Origin: Tetrapyrgos nigripes
Lineage: Eukaryota > Basidiomycota > Agaricomycetes > Agaricales > Campanellaceae
NCBI GenBank assembly: GCA_013368315.1
Contig: JAACJM010000026.1
Span: forward strand, 372,001 to 436,000
Direction of reading: 5' to 3'
Length of the DNA stretch: 64,000 nucleotides
Shown here: one piece after another, positions 20,472 to 32,705 of the stretch
Numbering within the stretch: position 1 is the stretch's first letter
Layout: each line of letters opens with the position of its first letter
The notes under the pieces: model-generated
Databases searched by the model: none
Seen by the model: only the letters and a program-made list of their open reading frames with translations
Told to the model about the DNA's origin: nothing
Translations under genes and position numbers: made by a program

Positions 20472-23397
20472 ATGTCCGTTTCAGACCTTGCTCGCGCAGG
20501 TGAGTGAAATCAAAGTGAAATGCTATCTATATCCATCTCGACGCTAATGTCCTTCAGACGTTTCAGATCTCGCTCGTCGGGCGCGTCTCATCTTTTCCAC
20601 CACCACCACCACCACCACCTCCTCCTCCTCCTCTTCCTCCGCCGCTGATGGCCTACTGGAGCTATGTGCTTTCATCGACGATTTCGTGGCCCACTTAGTC
20701 CCCGGAGATGTAGCGGCCGTTTCACTCCAGGCTGAGCACGAGTTCCAGGCAATTCTCGACGATGTCGTTGACCACTCGTCTCTGTACCACGTCCAAGTCC
20801 TTTTGACAATACTATATCATCTGAGGGCAATCATCACCCCTCTTTCCATCATCTCTTCTTGGTTCGACCTGGCTCTACGGCCCGCCCTACGCGAACCCAA
20901 GCTACCGACTCATGTAGTCAGTTACGCAAAGGAGCTCATTCTCTCGGCTCTGTATACAGACGACGAACAATATAGCGACAAAGTCAGCAATTTTCTTAGG
21001 CTTCTTTTCGATCTCTATCTCCTGGATGCCTTCAATGAGGGTTCGAATGAAGATTTTCTCGAGTGGGCAGCATTGGATCATGTGCAGAAGGAACGCAAGT
21101 CATGTTGGAAGTCCAATTTGGAAGATATCCTTCTCAGATTTGGAGAGATAAAACCTCACGTAAGTTATTGCATCGCAATCGCGGGCAAACACTAATAATT
21201 GACTGTCTACTCGACAGGATCTTATGACAGAGCTCTATGAGCGCTTTTCAAACACCTCATCGCGCCTCCAATTAACGATATTCATGAATCTCTACGTTTC
21301 CAATCTGGCCTTTGAGCCCTCCACTCCTATCTTAGCGGCACATCCCCTAATGACCAGTCTTCTGCACTCTGTCCTGTTAGACAACTCCACAACATGCTGT
21401 ACAGTTTCTCTTACAGTTTTGGTCAAGCTGCTGCCTCTTCTAGCAGTACATGCATCCAAGGAGCTTGTCAACTTTCTGCCCGTTCTGTTTGCTATTCTGG
21501 CCCGAATATCCAGCTGGAAGCGAATTTCTACTCGGTCCGATGGTGCATCAGAAGATGACGTTCGGTCATATAGGGAACAGGCAATGGACGTCGATGAGCT
21601 CGCCACACCTGAGCTGCGTCCTGAACTGCAATGGCAGCGTTTAGAGTCAACTTTCGATCAGTTTTCGCCTGTTGCTTCATTACGCCCTTATTTTACATTG
21701 CTGTATTATCTCTTCCCGTCAAATCTACTCAAATTTTTACGCGAACCAGCTCGATATCTTCTCGGTCACGATCTTCAGAGTCCTTATACTCTTGATTGGG
21801 ATGATGTCCTACAACAGAGCCAAATCCGGAGTGGGCTGGAGGTATGTTAGTCACCAAATTGTTTTCTGGAATTGCTCAACATAAATATGAGCAGCCTCTG
21901 CTCCAGCAACATCTATGTCATTCCATGATTGTTTGGAACGATGACGAGGCTGAGCTATCTCAGCCTTTCTGGACAGAATATGATGCTCCTCGCATCCTCA
22001 CGTCTGCCATGCTGTTAGATGCCAGGAACGCCAAGCTCGCATTTCACCATCGCGATTCCATTCATTCCCCTACTCCCTCCTCCTCTGTTCAAAACCCCAA
22101 ACCCAAAATATCACTTCAAGAAATGGTCACGACTTCAATACTGTTAAAGTCCAACCTGGATATCGAAACCGAATACGTCCATACACATTGGCCTTCTTCC
22201 ATTTCCTCGTCATCTCAAGAGCGTCCGTACGAGTCACACACCAACAACGTTTTTCTAACCGAAGAAGAGGAAGCCTCACAGGCTTTACCTGCTGTGCCGC
22301 GGGAGCTTCTCCTTCTACGGAACGAGCTCAATTTCGAGTTGTGGCTTTCACGCGAGAATATGCGGCACATTGGAAGGTTATGGCAAGACAAGGTCTTCTC
22401 ACAAAGTGCGGAAGTTGAACGGCAAGGCTTGGTAAAGGATTTATGCAATTCATGCTCCGTTCGCTAGCTGACTAGTTTCATACAGTACAACAAATTACGC
22501 AACTATCGGACGCAGGTTGTCCGTCTAGAAAGTGAATTGAAGGAGCACAAAGAGTTGGCGTCTTCTGCAAAGCACAAGTATGCGGATTGGAATACAGAGT
22601 TGCAGAAAAAGTTGAGAGAGTTTAGAGAGGAGAAGAAAACATGGCAAGAGGAAGCGGCGAAACTCAGAATGGTTGCGAAAGAAGCTGAGGTAGGACTGGT
22701 CTTTATTGATACAGCTTCTTATACTGAATCGCTGCTAGGCAAAGTTTTCTGCTCAAGAAAAGCTGCTGGCAGAAGCACACCAGCAAGTTTTCCAACTTCA
22801 GACGTACCAAAAAGAGAATCAGCACAAGATTGACCGTCTCAGAGATTATGAGAAGCAAATCCAACAGTATTTCAAGACGCAATGCCTCTGGTATGTTTCA
22901 TTGTCAAGCATTTCGACAAAGCTGACAGACCGCTCTGAAGGGATGAAGAATTCGCCAAGTTCAACGCGCGGGGAGAAGAAATTGAAAGGACGAGGAGCGC
23001 ATGGAAACAGATGGAGCAACGTCTGGATAGTTACGAGAAGGAACACGCGCGACTCGAGGAGGCTGCCCGGTAAGATTGGTTTTGTCATTCATTCTTGAAA
23101 CTTCTGTCAACTGTGTTTATCTTACACAGCGGGTATCGACGTCAGATACAAAGACTGGGATCTCAGCTATCCCAAGCCGTCCACCTCAGCGAGCGCCGAC
23201 CTAATCTGGCTCCCGAACTGGCGAGTTTTGCTAAAGAGAAAGCCAGATTACAGCAGGCCAATCAAATTTTACGAGATCAAAACGCTGACCTGCTGGAAGA
23301 AATGGAGGAGCTGAGAGCGATGGTAGAGGTCCTCCGAGGCCAAGTAAGTGGTAAACAAGGACTGGTCTCAGGGTCTCGAGAAAGCCCTGTGTTTTAG
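20472..23397 (+). CDS. TSC1: Hamartin (tuberous sclerosis complex subunit Tsc1)
   Basis: Partner and stabiliser of Tsc2, the GAP for Rheb upstream of TORC1. Exons are 20472-20499, 20558-21159, 21218-21841, about 21892-22431, 22486-22689, 22739-22890, 22941-23069 and 23130-23397 (848 residues). The first exon gives MSVSDLARA; without it there is no Met ahead of the Thr/Ser run. The alpha-helical N-terminal half has hamartin-like segments (YHVQVLLTILYHLR, LQLTIFMNLYVSNLAF, YFTLLYYLFPSNLLKFLREP). The C-terminal half from about residue 600 is a long coiled coil (LEKELKEHKELASS-type, KARLQQANQILRDQNADLLEEMEELRAM). I see no Tsc2 in the window. Confidence 0.85.
20597..20640 (+). repeat. ACC/TCC trinucleotide run in TSC1
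   Basis: About seven CCA/ACC units followed by five TCC units and a few variants, encoding seven Thr then seven Ser. Such runs are prone to slippage and length polymorphism. In the other frame it would encode poly-His and poly-Leu followed by a stop. Confidence 0.9.
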
Positions 23398-23572
23398 TAC
23401 ACGAATTATGACAATGGTCAAAGCGTACATAGGTGATTCAATTACAGCTTTGATGTCAGCCACCCTCACACATATGTTCGGATTTGATGTACATATACAT
23501 ACTCTCGCAGAGACGCCTCTGATGCTTTCTTCAAGAGGATGAGGGAATTCCTGACTGGAATGATGACTGCCA

Positions 23573-23754
23573 TTATCCCTCAACGGCAGGAAGCTTGTTC
23601 GGTGTCTCACTGTCAGGAACTGTGATCATCTCCCCTGTAATAGGATGCTCACCGGGACCGTTGATTTCCGTAATGGCATTCATTTGATCCACGCGAGTGA
23701 GCGCCCAGGCGGCGGGTATATGGTGGCGGGTGTATGGCGGAATCCCGACTTTCG
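23573..23754 (-). CDS. Unrecognised short coding exon, 3' end of a gene
   Basis: An open frame of about 60 codons ends at TAA 23573-23575 and reads PPYTRHHIPAAWALTRVDQ, MNAITEINGPGEHPITGEM and VPDSETPNKLPAVEG. The composition looks like real protein. An in-frame TGA at 23756-23758 means the 5' part must be joined by splicing, for example at the TTTGAG acceptor at 23755, but I could not find a convincing first exon in 23755-24080. It lies tail to tail with TSC1. I know no family match. Confidence 0.35.
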
Positions 23755-24081
23755 CTCAAAGGGGCTGCTTAAGGCATCCATCGCGTCAATCAAAGCGATC
23801 GTACTACTGGTGGATGGATAGTTTGGTGGATAGGAGAAGAAGGCGGCCGAACCGGAGCGCTGTGGATACGTACGTAGTACTACAATAGGGATGACTGAGT
23901 CAGGACAATGGGTGACTCGGTATGGAAAATGACGAAAGGGGCTATGGCACGTGCCCTGTTGCCGGATTTGGGGGCAAGCTTGAAGTAGCAATGCTTTGAA
24001 AGCGACCTCCTTTTGTTCTTGTCCGCTATAATCCTCGATGATCTTACTATATCTCCCAACTGCATAATCCGTCACGACACA

Positions 24082-24643
24082 ATGCACGCTTCTTCGTCTT
24101 CGCTGCTTTCTCCCTTTGAACTCGCTCCATCTCCCGTATGTCGCTTTGACCGCCTCCAACGCTTTGACTGACGCGTCGTCCCACCAGATGATATCATCCA
24201 CATCCCGTCGCCCGCATTGCCCACAACAGGACTGCCCTATCCAGTCGCGTTCAGAAGGCTTCAGCAGTCTTCCCTGGGTCTCCCTTTTGGACCACACTCC
24301 ACAGCAGCTTGGTCTCCTGGACACCGCCGATCTTTCACAACTCCCTCTAGACCGCTGTGAACCCACTTCATCACACATCGGCCCAGTCAGGCGCAGGAAA
24401 ACATCTTTTCGACGCGCTACTCCTCTCAGGTCTGCTGCTGGGGCAAGCTCTCCTCACCATCGCGACCGTTGCCCTGCGCCATCTATCCGTTTGCCTTTCC
24501 GTGACCTTACTGCCACCGCTCCATCCACCCCTCCTCGGCCGCGCATTTCACGCTCACGCATCATCTTTCACGACTTAATGCCCGTATTCGCACGCGATGT
24601 CCATAACACGCGCAGTGCCACTGACTGTCCGTTGTCGCCTTGA
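24082..24643 (+). CDS. Hypothetical Ser/Pro/Arg-rich protein
   Basis: A two-exon model, 24082-24135 and 24188-24643, gives 169 residues beginning MHASSSSLLSPFELAPSP and ending TDCPLSP. It is low in complexity, with no recognised domain, membrane span or signal peptide. A clean GTATGT...CACCAG intron and 500 open bases support it, but a GC-rich spurious frame is a real alternative. Confidence 0.4.
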
Positions 24644-25176
24644 TCGCCTTGACCACCGCATTTGCACGCTCTCATATACGCACGATTTTCGCTTTGCTAT
24701 CGATCTCAATCTTTTCAGCATTTGGCCCAAATTATCCAACGCCAATCTCACCATGATCCAACACCATTTTCACCACCATTATAATAATTGCTGCAAGTTT
24801 TTTCGACTGTACTCCTAGACCGCCAATGGCGTATTTTCATGATTTATTCGCTGATTTATTCTTATTGTCTGCCCACATATACACCCCCAAATACTCCCCA
24901 CCTCTCAGATCTCACCCCACGCCTTGTTGCGTTCCCTGCTCGTCTCTGATGACCATCATCGTGCCTGCTACATATCCTGAAATCTGCTCAGACAATTACT
25001 TACCTACATGCAAGTGTAATTTATGATATCCTTATAGCTCTGGTTACGGGTTTTCTCAGTTACTTACATGTTACATACCGTATATGCCATCGATTCCCAG
25101 TATAATTGTACTACGATAAATGACTCATACTTAGGGTAAAAATTTTGACCGACTTGTCCCTTACACATCGATTGTC
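24644..25176 (+). promoter_or_regulatory. Upstream region of SER1
   Basis: A 533-base, T- and C-rich stretch with no supported gene. The proximal 150 bases become AT-rich and contain the ATGACTCAT element listed separately. Pyrimidine-rich tracts are typical of fungal core promoters. Confidence 0.5.
25120..25128. promoter_or_regulatory. Perfect Gcn4/CpcA-type element ATGACTCAT
   Basis: The 9-base palindrome is a full match to the consensus for Gcn4-class bZIP activators. It sits 48 bases upstream of the SER1 start codon, the right place and gene class for general amino-acid control. Confidence 0.7.
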
Positions 25177-26413
25177 ATGGCAAAGCGAGCAGTCAATTTT
25201 GGAGCTGGTCCATCAGCGCTGCCGGATTCCGTGTTGCAAGAAGCTACGCAAGGACTTCTCGACTTCCAAGGAACTGGCATTGGCATAGCAGAAATCTCGC
25301 ATCGGTCCAAAGAATTCACTGCTTTCGTAGCCAACCTCGAATCCCTCATCCGGACTCAGCTAGATGTCCCTCCTACACACCAGATTCTCTTCACTCAGGG
25401 AGGAGGAACCGGCCAGTTTTCAGCAGTCGTGCTAAACATGCTGGCTCGCCATCGTCTCCTCCATCCCAACCTGACAGACGACGAACGTGTCATGGACTAC
25501 ATCATAACAGGCTCTTGGAGTAAAAAGGCAGCGGCAGAGGCGCGCAGACTTGGTGGCGGAAAAGTCAACGTTGCCGCCCAATCCACCCATTCGATTCCCT
25601 CCCATGAATCCTTCAAGTTCTCTCCCGACCCTGCTCTCATCTATTATTGCGAGAACGAAACAGTCGATGGCGTTCAATTCTCTCATGACCCATCTTCCCC
25701 GGCCTCTTTTCCTTTCCATCTCCTGCCGCAGGATACACTGCTACCCATCGTAGCCGATTATTCTTCCTCGTTCATGTCTCGCAAGATTCCCCGGCTTGCC
25801 GATCATGCAGTCATTTTTGCTGGCGCTCAAAAAAATATCGGTCCTGCGGGCTTGACTATAGTCATCGTCCGTCAAGACTGTCTCGTTGATGTCGATGCCG
25901 CCGCAAAGCTCGGTGCAGTTCCGGTCCCGATAAGCATGTCTTTTCAAACTTTGGCTGATTCGGACAGTCTATATAACACGCCATCTACCCTCCCGATCTA
26001 TATTGCCGGCTTGGTGCTGGAAAGGTCTAGAGAGTTGGGTGGAGTGCAATACTTTGAAGAGCTTAACAGGAAGAAAGCGGACAAGGTTTATTCTGTGTTG
26101 AAGGAAGGTGAACAGAAGGGTGTTTTCCGAGGCAAGGTGAAAGAGGGTCATGGCAGTTGGATGAACATTACATTTGATGTTCTTGGAGATGGGGCTGAGG
26201 CCAAATTTCTCACTGGAGCAGAGGCTAAAGGCATGAAGGCCCTCAAAGGTCATAGGTCGGTCGGCGGTAAGTGTCTATAAGAGATGTTTCATGCGTAATT
26301 CTGACTGTAACGACCTAGGTATACGAGCGTCCCTTTACAACGCTATCACTGAAGAACAGACGGATGGACTTGTAACATACATGCGCGAGTTCATAGCAGC
26401 AAACACACAATAA
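25177..26413 (+). CDS. SER1: Phosphoserine aminotransferase
   Basis: PLP enzyme that converts 3-phosphohydroxypyruvate and glutamate to phosphoserine and 2-oxoglutarate in serine synthesis. Exons are 25177-26266 and 26319-26413, giving 394 residues. Landmarks: VNFGAGPSALPDSVLQEA, GIGIAEISHRSKEF, ILFTQGGGTGQFSAV, YYCENETVDGVQF, VADYSSSFMSRKI, the PLP lysine in IFAGAQKNIGPAGLTIVIVR, and TPSTLPIYIAGLVLE. It ends convergent with TRS130, 50 bases apart. The 5' element ATGACTCAT suggests control by the amino-acid starvation response. Confidence 0.96.
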
Positions 26414-26463
26414 GTGTAGTTATCATGAAACAACCTGTATACAGTATAGTAGAGAATGGAGAC

Positions 26464-29400
26464 TCATGTCGAGCCCATATCCAGGACAAACGTGCTACGA
26501 CCTCCCCGTGGCAAGATGAGCACTTTCTCTGCGCCGTGTACCTGGCATGTTTCTGTACTTGGTATTGCCATCGATCCCATCGTCATTTCATCTGTCAAAG
26601 GCAAAGCAGTCACTACGACTCTAGGAAGTGCGAACTCTCCATGATGAAGTGCAACGAGAGTGATAGGAACCGAGAAGATTGTATCGTCCTAATCGCATAG
26701 TCAGATTCTGCGTCTTTGATCAACTTGACAGTCTTACCATGGCTGAAAAATTGCCCCGTTTCTTCCCACTAACGAGCCATTCTTTTACCATCTCTTCCAC
26801 ATCGTACTGCATTGTGTATTGGCGTTCTTTATCATTCAAATTTGGACCCCAATGAAAAGTCGTATGAATGGACAGCACTGCAGATATCGGCTGACCTGCA
26901 TAAAGATGCGGTGACTTTGTCCTTAGCTCAATTCGAGCGGCAGCGACAATCTGATAAACGATGCATGAGACTGATTAAACGCACATTGCGAGCTTCTCGC
27001 ACTTACAGTCATAGATGGAACATCAACTGGAATCCTGATCTCATGCCAAGGTCCATGAGGTGATTCTGGATGTTGATGGGCACGGAGAATCTGATACCTC
27101 AGGTTTAGCTAAGATGTACCGCTCAAGAAAATGGATTGACGAACCTCCTTCACTTTCTCAACCGGATCACGAAGCTCTTCCGAAATCTCAATCTTTCCAG
27201 GCACATTCAGCTCACCGGAGATGGTATAAATCTCCACCCAGCTTGCATCTGATTCGAGCATTTCTATGAATTTGGCATGAAGCGCTGTTTTGTGCATGTG
27301 CCATTCCGGAAGATCTGCTAAAACTTCATCTATGGCCCTGTCTATCACAGACTCGACCTCTGAAACAAGAAGGTCTGAGTAGAAAGATGGGAAAAAACGA
27401 TCCTTTCGAGCTCACCTTCACGCAGCATACGATACTTGACGTCCAGCGTCAAAGGATCCCTAACTGGTATAAAGTCAGACAGATTGTACCATACAGCGAG
27501 AGCAAAACGAGCCTGGTCCGTCTGATCTGATCTGAAACAGAAAATATGCTGGTTGTAACGGTGTGACTGTCTAAAAGGATGTTGAGGCCGACAAAGACAA
27601 TCCTAAAGTCAGGGTGTTTACCATGATATTGCGCTTTCGGGGAGAGGAGGTAACCACTTTCAATCCGCTTGTATCAAGGTCTGGTGGCTCCAGAAGGACA
27701 CTTGCTATTCGTACATGCTGGTGACTCAGGGTTGAGACAGTAAATTTCGAGAAGAGTCTGTACAAAGATTGAATGACGTTACTTTCCGGAGTTGATGGTA
27801 CTTACTGTTTGCCCCGAAAGAAATCCTCAACATTGACAGATATTGGTAGAGAAGTAGATATTACTCTCGGTACTTTGAGCGTTCGAGTGATAGACGACTC
27901 GTCTGCAGTAACATAATCCACTTCAATGCTGATTGTCTGGAAGAATGACAAGCGTCAATCTTCCGCTCAGTGAGTTAGGGGAGGCAGTCACTGACCAGCG
28001 CATTGAAACCCGACACATCTGAGTGAGGCACCAGCAATTCCACGGTTTTGCTTCTAGATAAATTGTGTAGAATAATGTGTTCTAATGTGAACTCGGCTTC
28101 GGTCGAGTCATCTACTGTACACCTTGAGTTGCGCATGAATCCCGATCAAAGAAAGATCGCTCACTTTCAAAAAGACTGACATCCTGGCAATCAAAGATCA
28201 CAGAAGGAGCGGATAACCTGATGACCGCCTTTGACACCTCATTCCGTCCAGTAGACACTGCGACAATGATGGTGGGAGATTGTCCAAATTCCACTAACAA
28301 ATCAAGATCAGCAACCTGCGACAGCTTTCTTGAACCACACAAAACAAACCTCGAGGGGGTTGCCGCAGCTGCACGTCAAATGCCAGGAGATCCCGTGGAA
28401 TCCTCACCAACATGTTACTACTTTTCGTAAGACGCGGTACTTTGTTAGTAGAGGGTTTGCGGTAGATCCAGTTGAAAAGTAGTCGCGACATGCGAATCTC
28501 GCTGCTCTCGAGTAAGTATGTTCCAGCATTCGACGTCTGCAAATCTGTTGAGTTTTGTCGTGTTTTGGTCTAATGCTTTGACATACGGGACAAAATAGCG
28601 TGACTTTGGACGCCCCAGGGTTTAACGAGTTGGCAGTTACAGAGAATCTCTGCCGGTCAGCATCTTTTCCTGACAGGATGACCGAAATTTCTTCAATAGG
28701 AAGAGCCTGAAAGTACAGTCAGTATCAGACTGAGTGCTGGAAATTTTTGACATACACATGGTAACCTATTGTGAATTGTTGCTTCCAGATATGATCCATC
28801 CTTGATCCGTGCAAGCGTTGCAGTGGGCGACACTTGTACGGAAATTGCAGGATGGTCCGGGTGAGGTAGATCTACTAAAGTTTGGAAGAAGGACAACAAC
28901 AACGAACAGCCAGGCTTACCAGAGTCTAATTCAGAAGCAGATGACTTCAGAGCATCAACCAGGCGTGAAATATAGGCAGCTTTGATTTCCTCCTTGACTA
29001 GCATGTCTGCTCCAGAGCTCTGAGCATAGACAGCTAGAAACGACAGAAGGATATGGATCCACTCCCGATTTCTTGGTTTTCCCAGTGCACTGTGCGTTTC
29101 TAATGCACGTTGCAGCATTGAACACTCTAATGATGTCCACATGTGGGGCGCATAATGTGCTGGCAAAGAATTGTAGGTCGTGAGTGCGGCATCGAAGTGG
29201 CCTCGGTGTCTAGAATACGTGGGCAAGCGGGCTCTAACGAAACGGCTTCGCCACTTACAATTCCAGAGCAGCTAAGCTTCCATGTAACTTAAGAGCAAAT
29301 TTCCGCCTCCCCGCATTGGCGTACAAGTCAATAGCACGGGTGGTTGTATGGGTATACAGACTATAAAAGGCGTCTTCACTGTCCAAGGCCGTTAAAATCT

Positions 29401-30949
29401 GAGTATTGCTTATCTTGGTCGTACTTGGTTCGGAGCTGGATAATATCGGCACCCAAACACTAGAAAATGGCGGGCTCTGAGGCAAGAAGCCAATATGCAT
29501 CCCTATCAAATCAAGCTGCAATCGATATCAGACGGTGATTTATCGCTATAAAGGTTTACGCATACCTGACTTCGAGCTAACTCAACCAGTTCTCCTTTTC
29601 CTGCATTGAAGACAGCAAGCTGAGCTTCCGAAAGATTGGATGCCCATGAGTCGCACTGCTCAACTACACTCAATGCAGAGGAGTATATCCAAGACTGCAG
29701 GAAAAAACGCGGCAGGTCTTTCTGAATCAGGGAACATGAGGATTTTATAATTACACATATATAGAATGATGCTGCACCTCAACTTCTCGTAGACGCCTAC
29801 CAAAGGCACCGAGAAATGCTCCAGTCTTCTTGCAAACTTCAGTGATCCGTCCAGATTGAGCCAAGAGCTGGCATTGGCGAGTGAGAAGATATATCCGGAA
29901 ATCGAAGACGGTAATCGTATTGGCAAGTATCATATCCCTATAAGGCTTCTTCGATAGGGAGAGAAGAGGATTGGAATCATCTTTAGGTGCTGGAGATATG
30001 AGCACTCCGAACCAGGAAAGATTCTTCTCCTTCAATGCTTGATAAAACGATGCCTCCAACTCGTCGTACTGGAGCAATGCCTCATCGCATAAATTGACGC
30101 CTTCGAAAGAGCTAGCCAGGCTTTCCTGCATTGAAAGGCAATCAGTAGCGGTCAACGGTATGGCTGAACATAACTGACTTTCAGAATGAAGAAGGTGCAA
30201 AAATTCCAGCCGGGCATTTGGCGTTGACTTTCAGAACGTCTGACTTCGTCTTCACGCTGGGTAACGGCTGAATCAAAAGCAGAAAGAATTCCATCTTTGA
30301 GCTTGGTGATGAATTCACCCCACATGGATGGATTCGTCGACCATATTAGTTGTACACAGCTGCATACTGAGCTGATCAGCTTTTGCCTTTGAAAGAGAAA
30401 GGATCATGCTGACCGGTCTCGCTTGTCCGTATTAAAGTCAGCCTTTAGTTTGTCCAGCACTGAACCCTTCAGTTGGAAGAAGGCTCCACTGGGAATCTTT
30501 GCGTCTGGTCGGATGACATGAAGGATAATCCATTCTTGATTCTTCCTATTCGAGACGGTGGCATGCCATTCCTTGATCTGTCGTTTGATGGTCGTCCTGT
30601 AAAGTTCAAGGTCGGTGTTCTTCGTGTATAGGAATTTAGAAAACGGCAACGAGTAGAGACTGGTTCAAGCTACCTCACAAGTTACAAAATACAAATTGAG
30701 AAGAGGTTTCTCGAGCAGGGTTGCGGGAACCTGAGAGGCGAGCTCGTCGCGTATAGTGTCCAGAGGGACCAAGGAAATGTCCAATTCTTGAATGGTCCTG
30801 ATAGAGGTTCTTGACGGGGTCTTCCAATGAATGTTTCGAAGAGGTAATTGGGAGAGAAGGGTCTGCTTGAGCTGATCCCAGGTGGGAGAAGACAAGAAAG
30901 AAGGAGAAGCGGCATAGGAGACGATGACGCTCTTCCTTTGGAGGGCCAT
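26464..30949 (-). CDS. TRS130: TRAPP-II complex subunit Trs130 / TRAPPC10
   Basis: Large subunit of the TRAPP-II exchange factor for Ypt31/Rab11 at the late Golgi. The gene runs from MALQRKSVIVSYAA at 30949 to a stop at 26464-26466 after TFVLDMGST. Exons are numerous with introns near 50 bases; I have not fixed every border. Family features: EWIILHVIRPDAKIPSGAFF, SVLDKLKADFNTDKRDRCV, FDFRIYLLTRQCQLLAQSGR, a TPR-like middle (LYANAGRRKFALKLHGSLAA, FDAALTTYNSLPAHYAPHMW), and a beta-rich C-terminus including VALHHGEFALPRVVV. Its start is 53 bases from the divergent NCBP2 start. Confidence 0.87.
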
Positions 30950-31002
30950 TGTCGCGTCCAAGTAACAGTCGTGGGAAGTCTTTCTCAACTTGCTACTTAC
31001 CA

Positions 31003-31837
31003 ATGGCCCATGTAGTCCAGCCTTTGGATCAGCCTTCCAATTATAAGGACTCTCAGACTCGCGTCGACCGTCAGAAGCAAAATGAACTCTTCTCATCGTC
31101 GACGACCCTCTATGTACGTCGTTCTCCAGAAAGCACTCACTTCGCATTCATTCAAACTAACACAGATCGGAAACTTGAGTTTCTACACCACCGAAGAACA
31201 AATCTACGAGCTCTTTTCAAAATGCGCAAATCCCGAAGACGGAGGTGGGATTAAACGGATAATCATGGGTCTGGACCGTAATACAAGGTGCGTAACTGTG
31301 TCATCTTTCCTACTCTCAGCAAACTAACGACAATCTAGGACACCGTGCGGTTTTTGTTTCGTGGAATACTACACACACGCAGAGGCATTAGCCAGTATGA
31401 GATACGTCAGTGGAACCAAGCTCGACGAAAGGATAATTCGATGTGACCTTGACTTGGGCTACAAAGAAGGACGGCAGTTCGGTCGAGGTAAAAGCGGTGG
31501 TCAGGTCCGGGATGAACATCGGCAAGACTATGACCCTGGGCGCGGAGGTTGGGGTGCACAAGCACAAAGAGCCGAGATCGAAAGAAGGAGGCAGGTTGAA
31601 GAGAGATATGCTGACGCGCAAGAAGGTCCCGGGGCAGTTGCAGGTGGCGGAGAAGACTGGAAAGAGATGGAGGGAACAGACACCAATAAGCTCAAGCGTG
31701 GCAGATCACCAGACGACGAAGGCGATAGTTCGAGGATGGTGAGTTGGCCTCGCTGTCCTTCGCGGATATCAGAACTAATGACTTTGAAGGGCCAACGTAC
31801 ACGTCTGGACGACGACATGGAGGCGGAAAGAATGTAG
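31003..31837 (+). CDS. CBC2: Nuclear cap-binding complex subunit 2 (CBP20)
   Basis: Binds the m7G cap of nuclear RNA together with CBP80. Exons are 31003-31113, 31166-31287, 31339-31738 and 31790-31837, giving 226 residues. The RRM is formed across introns: [20 protein letters not shown] (RNP2), then [20 protein letters not shown] (RNP1), YASLEDAL-equivalent [20 protein letters not shown] and [18 protein letters not shown], the cap-contact tail. The N-terminal DYKD-like YKDSQTRV is also present. The C-terminal 100 residues are charged and low complexity, longer than the animal protein. Confidence 0.94.
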
Positions 31838-31862
31838 TCTATTCGTGAAAACCCAACTCTTT

Positions 31863-32647
31863 TTAAAATACCACATGAGCACGAATAGGATGGGCTGGTC
31901 CATATTTTTCCGGTTCTAAATCAGTCATATGTAGAGTCCTAACGACACGCTGGGCTTCTGATTCTGTACTGAGTCGCACCAGGAATCCAGAACTTGTTGC
32001 AGCACGCGAATATCTGGCGAGATGGAACGTCAATGTAGATCAAGACTTTAAAAGACTTTATGACGCACGATAACTTGAGAAGTGAATCTTCGACACTCGC
32101 AAGCTCAAAACCTTCCAGCAAGGACCGGATGGTGGCCGTCGGCGTTGAGGGATGCAAATTCCAGATAAACACGTTTTTGCCGCCGTTCCAAGTGTTTCCG
32201 TGAGGCCCGTCCCCAATCCTTTCAACGTAGTTCTTTCGAGGCGCGGTCTCCACTTTTGCCTCGCTTTGTATCCGTACTCCAGCAAAGGACGCGTTTTCTA
32301 GAGCTCGAAGGTTGTCGTTTGTATAACTGGGTTCATTCAAAGCCAAAAGTGCACGCCCGGTAGGCATGAACCGCCTGTATATGATTGATACTGCCAGAAG
32401 TAGTCTAGCGAATATTGCAGAGCTAAATGAGGATTCTACTCACCGTCCTGGACATCTTTTACTTTGGATCGGAATAAGAGTCTACGTATGTCAGCAGGTG
32501 TGACACTTGAGGGTATATTTTGGAGCTCTATGTGTCTTGCAGTTGATGCGGAAGTCAATAGGGCCTCTGTAAACAAAGAAAATGAGGACTAGAAGGAGCA
32601 CCGACAAGCAGAGCTATGTTACTTCGCGAGACAGTTCGAAAGTTCAT
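31863..32647 (-). CDS. RRM-type RNA-binding protein, probably mitochondrial
   Basis: Exons are 32602-32647, 32444-32566, 32075-32390 and 31863-32013, giving 211 residues. Two RRM-like folds can be seen: ARHIELQNIPSSVTPADIRR with SIIYRRFMPTGRALLALN, and KNVFIWNLHPSTPTATIRSL with SGFLVRLSTESEAQRVV. The Arg/Ser-rich N-terminus MNFRTVSRSNIALLVEALL could be a mitochondrial presequence. No exact family is recognised and the RNP motifs are divergent, so the RNA-binding role is inferred from fold pattern. It is convergent with NCBP2. Confidence 0.68.
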
Positions 32648-32705
32648 TGATGCCCAAGAAGAGTTACGAGTCACGTTGCTCGTGTAACTCTTTCTCTTTC
32701 TAACA

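Noticed and set aside
23680..24378. 232-codon minus-strand open frame
   Set aside because: Arg/Ser/Cys-rich without domain sense; it overlaps the TSC1-downstream region and runs across good splice signals of other frames. Most likely chance in GC-rich DNA.
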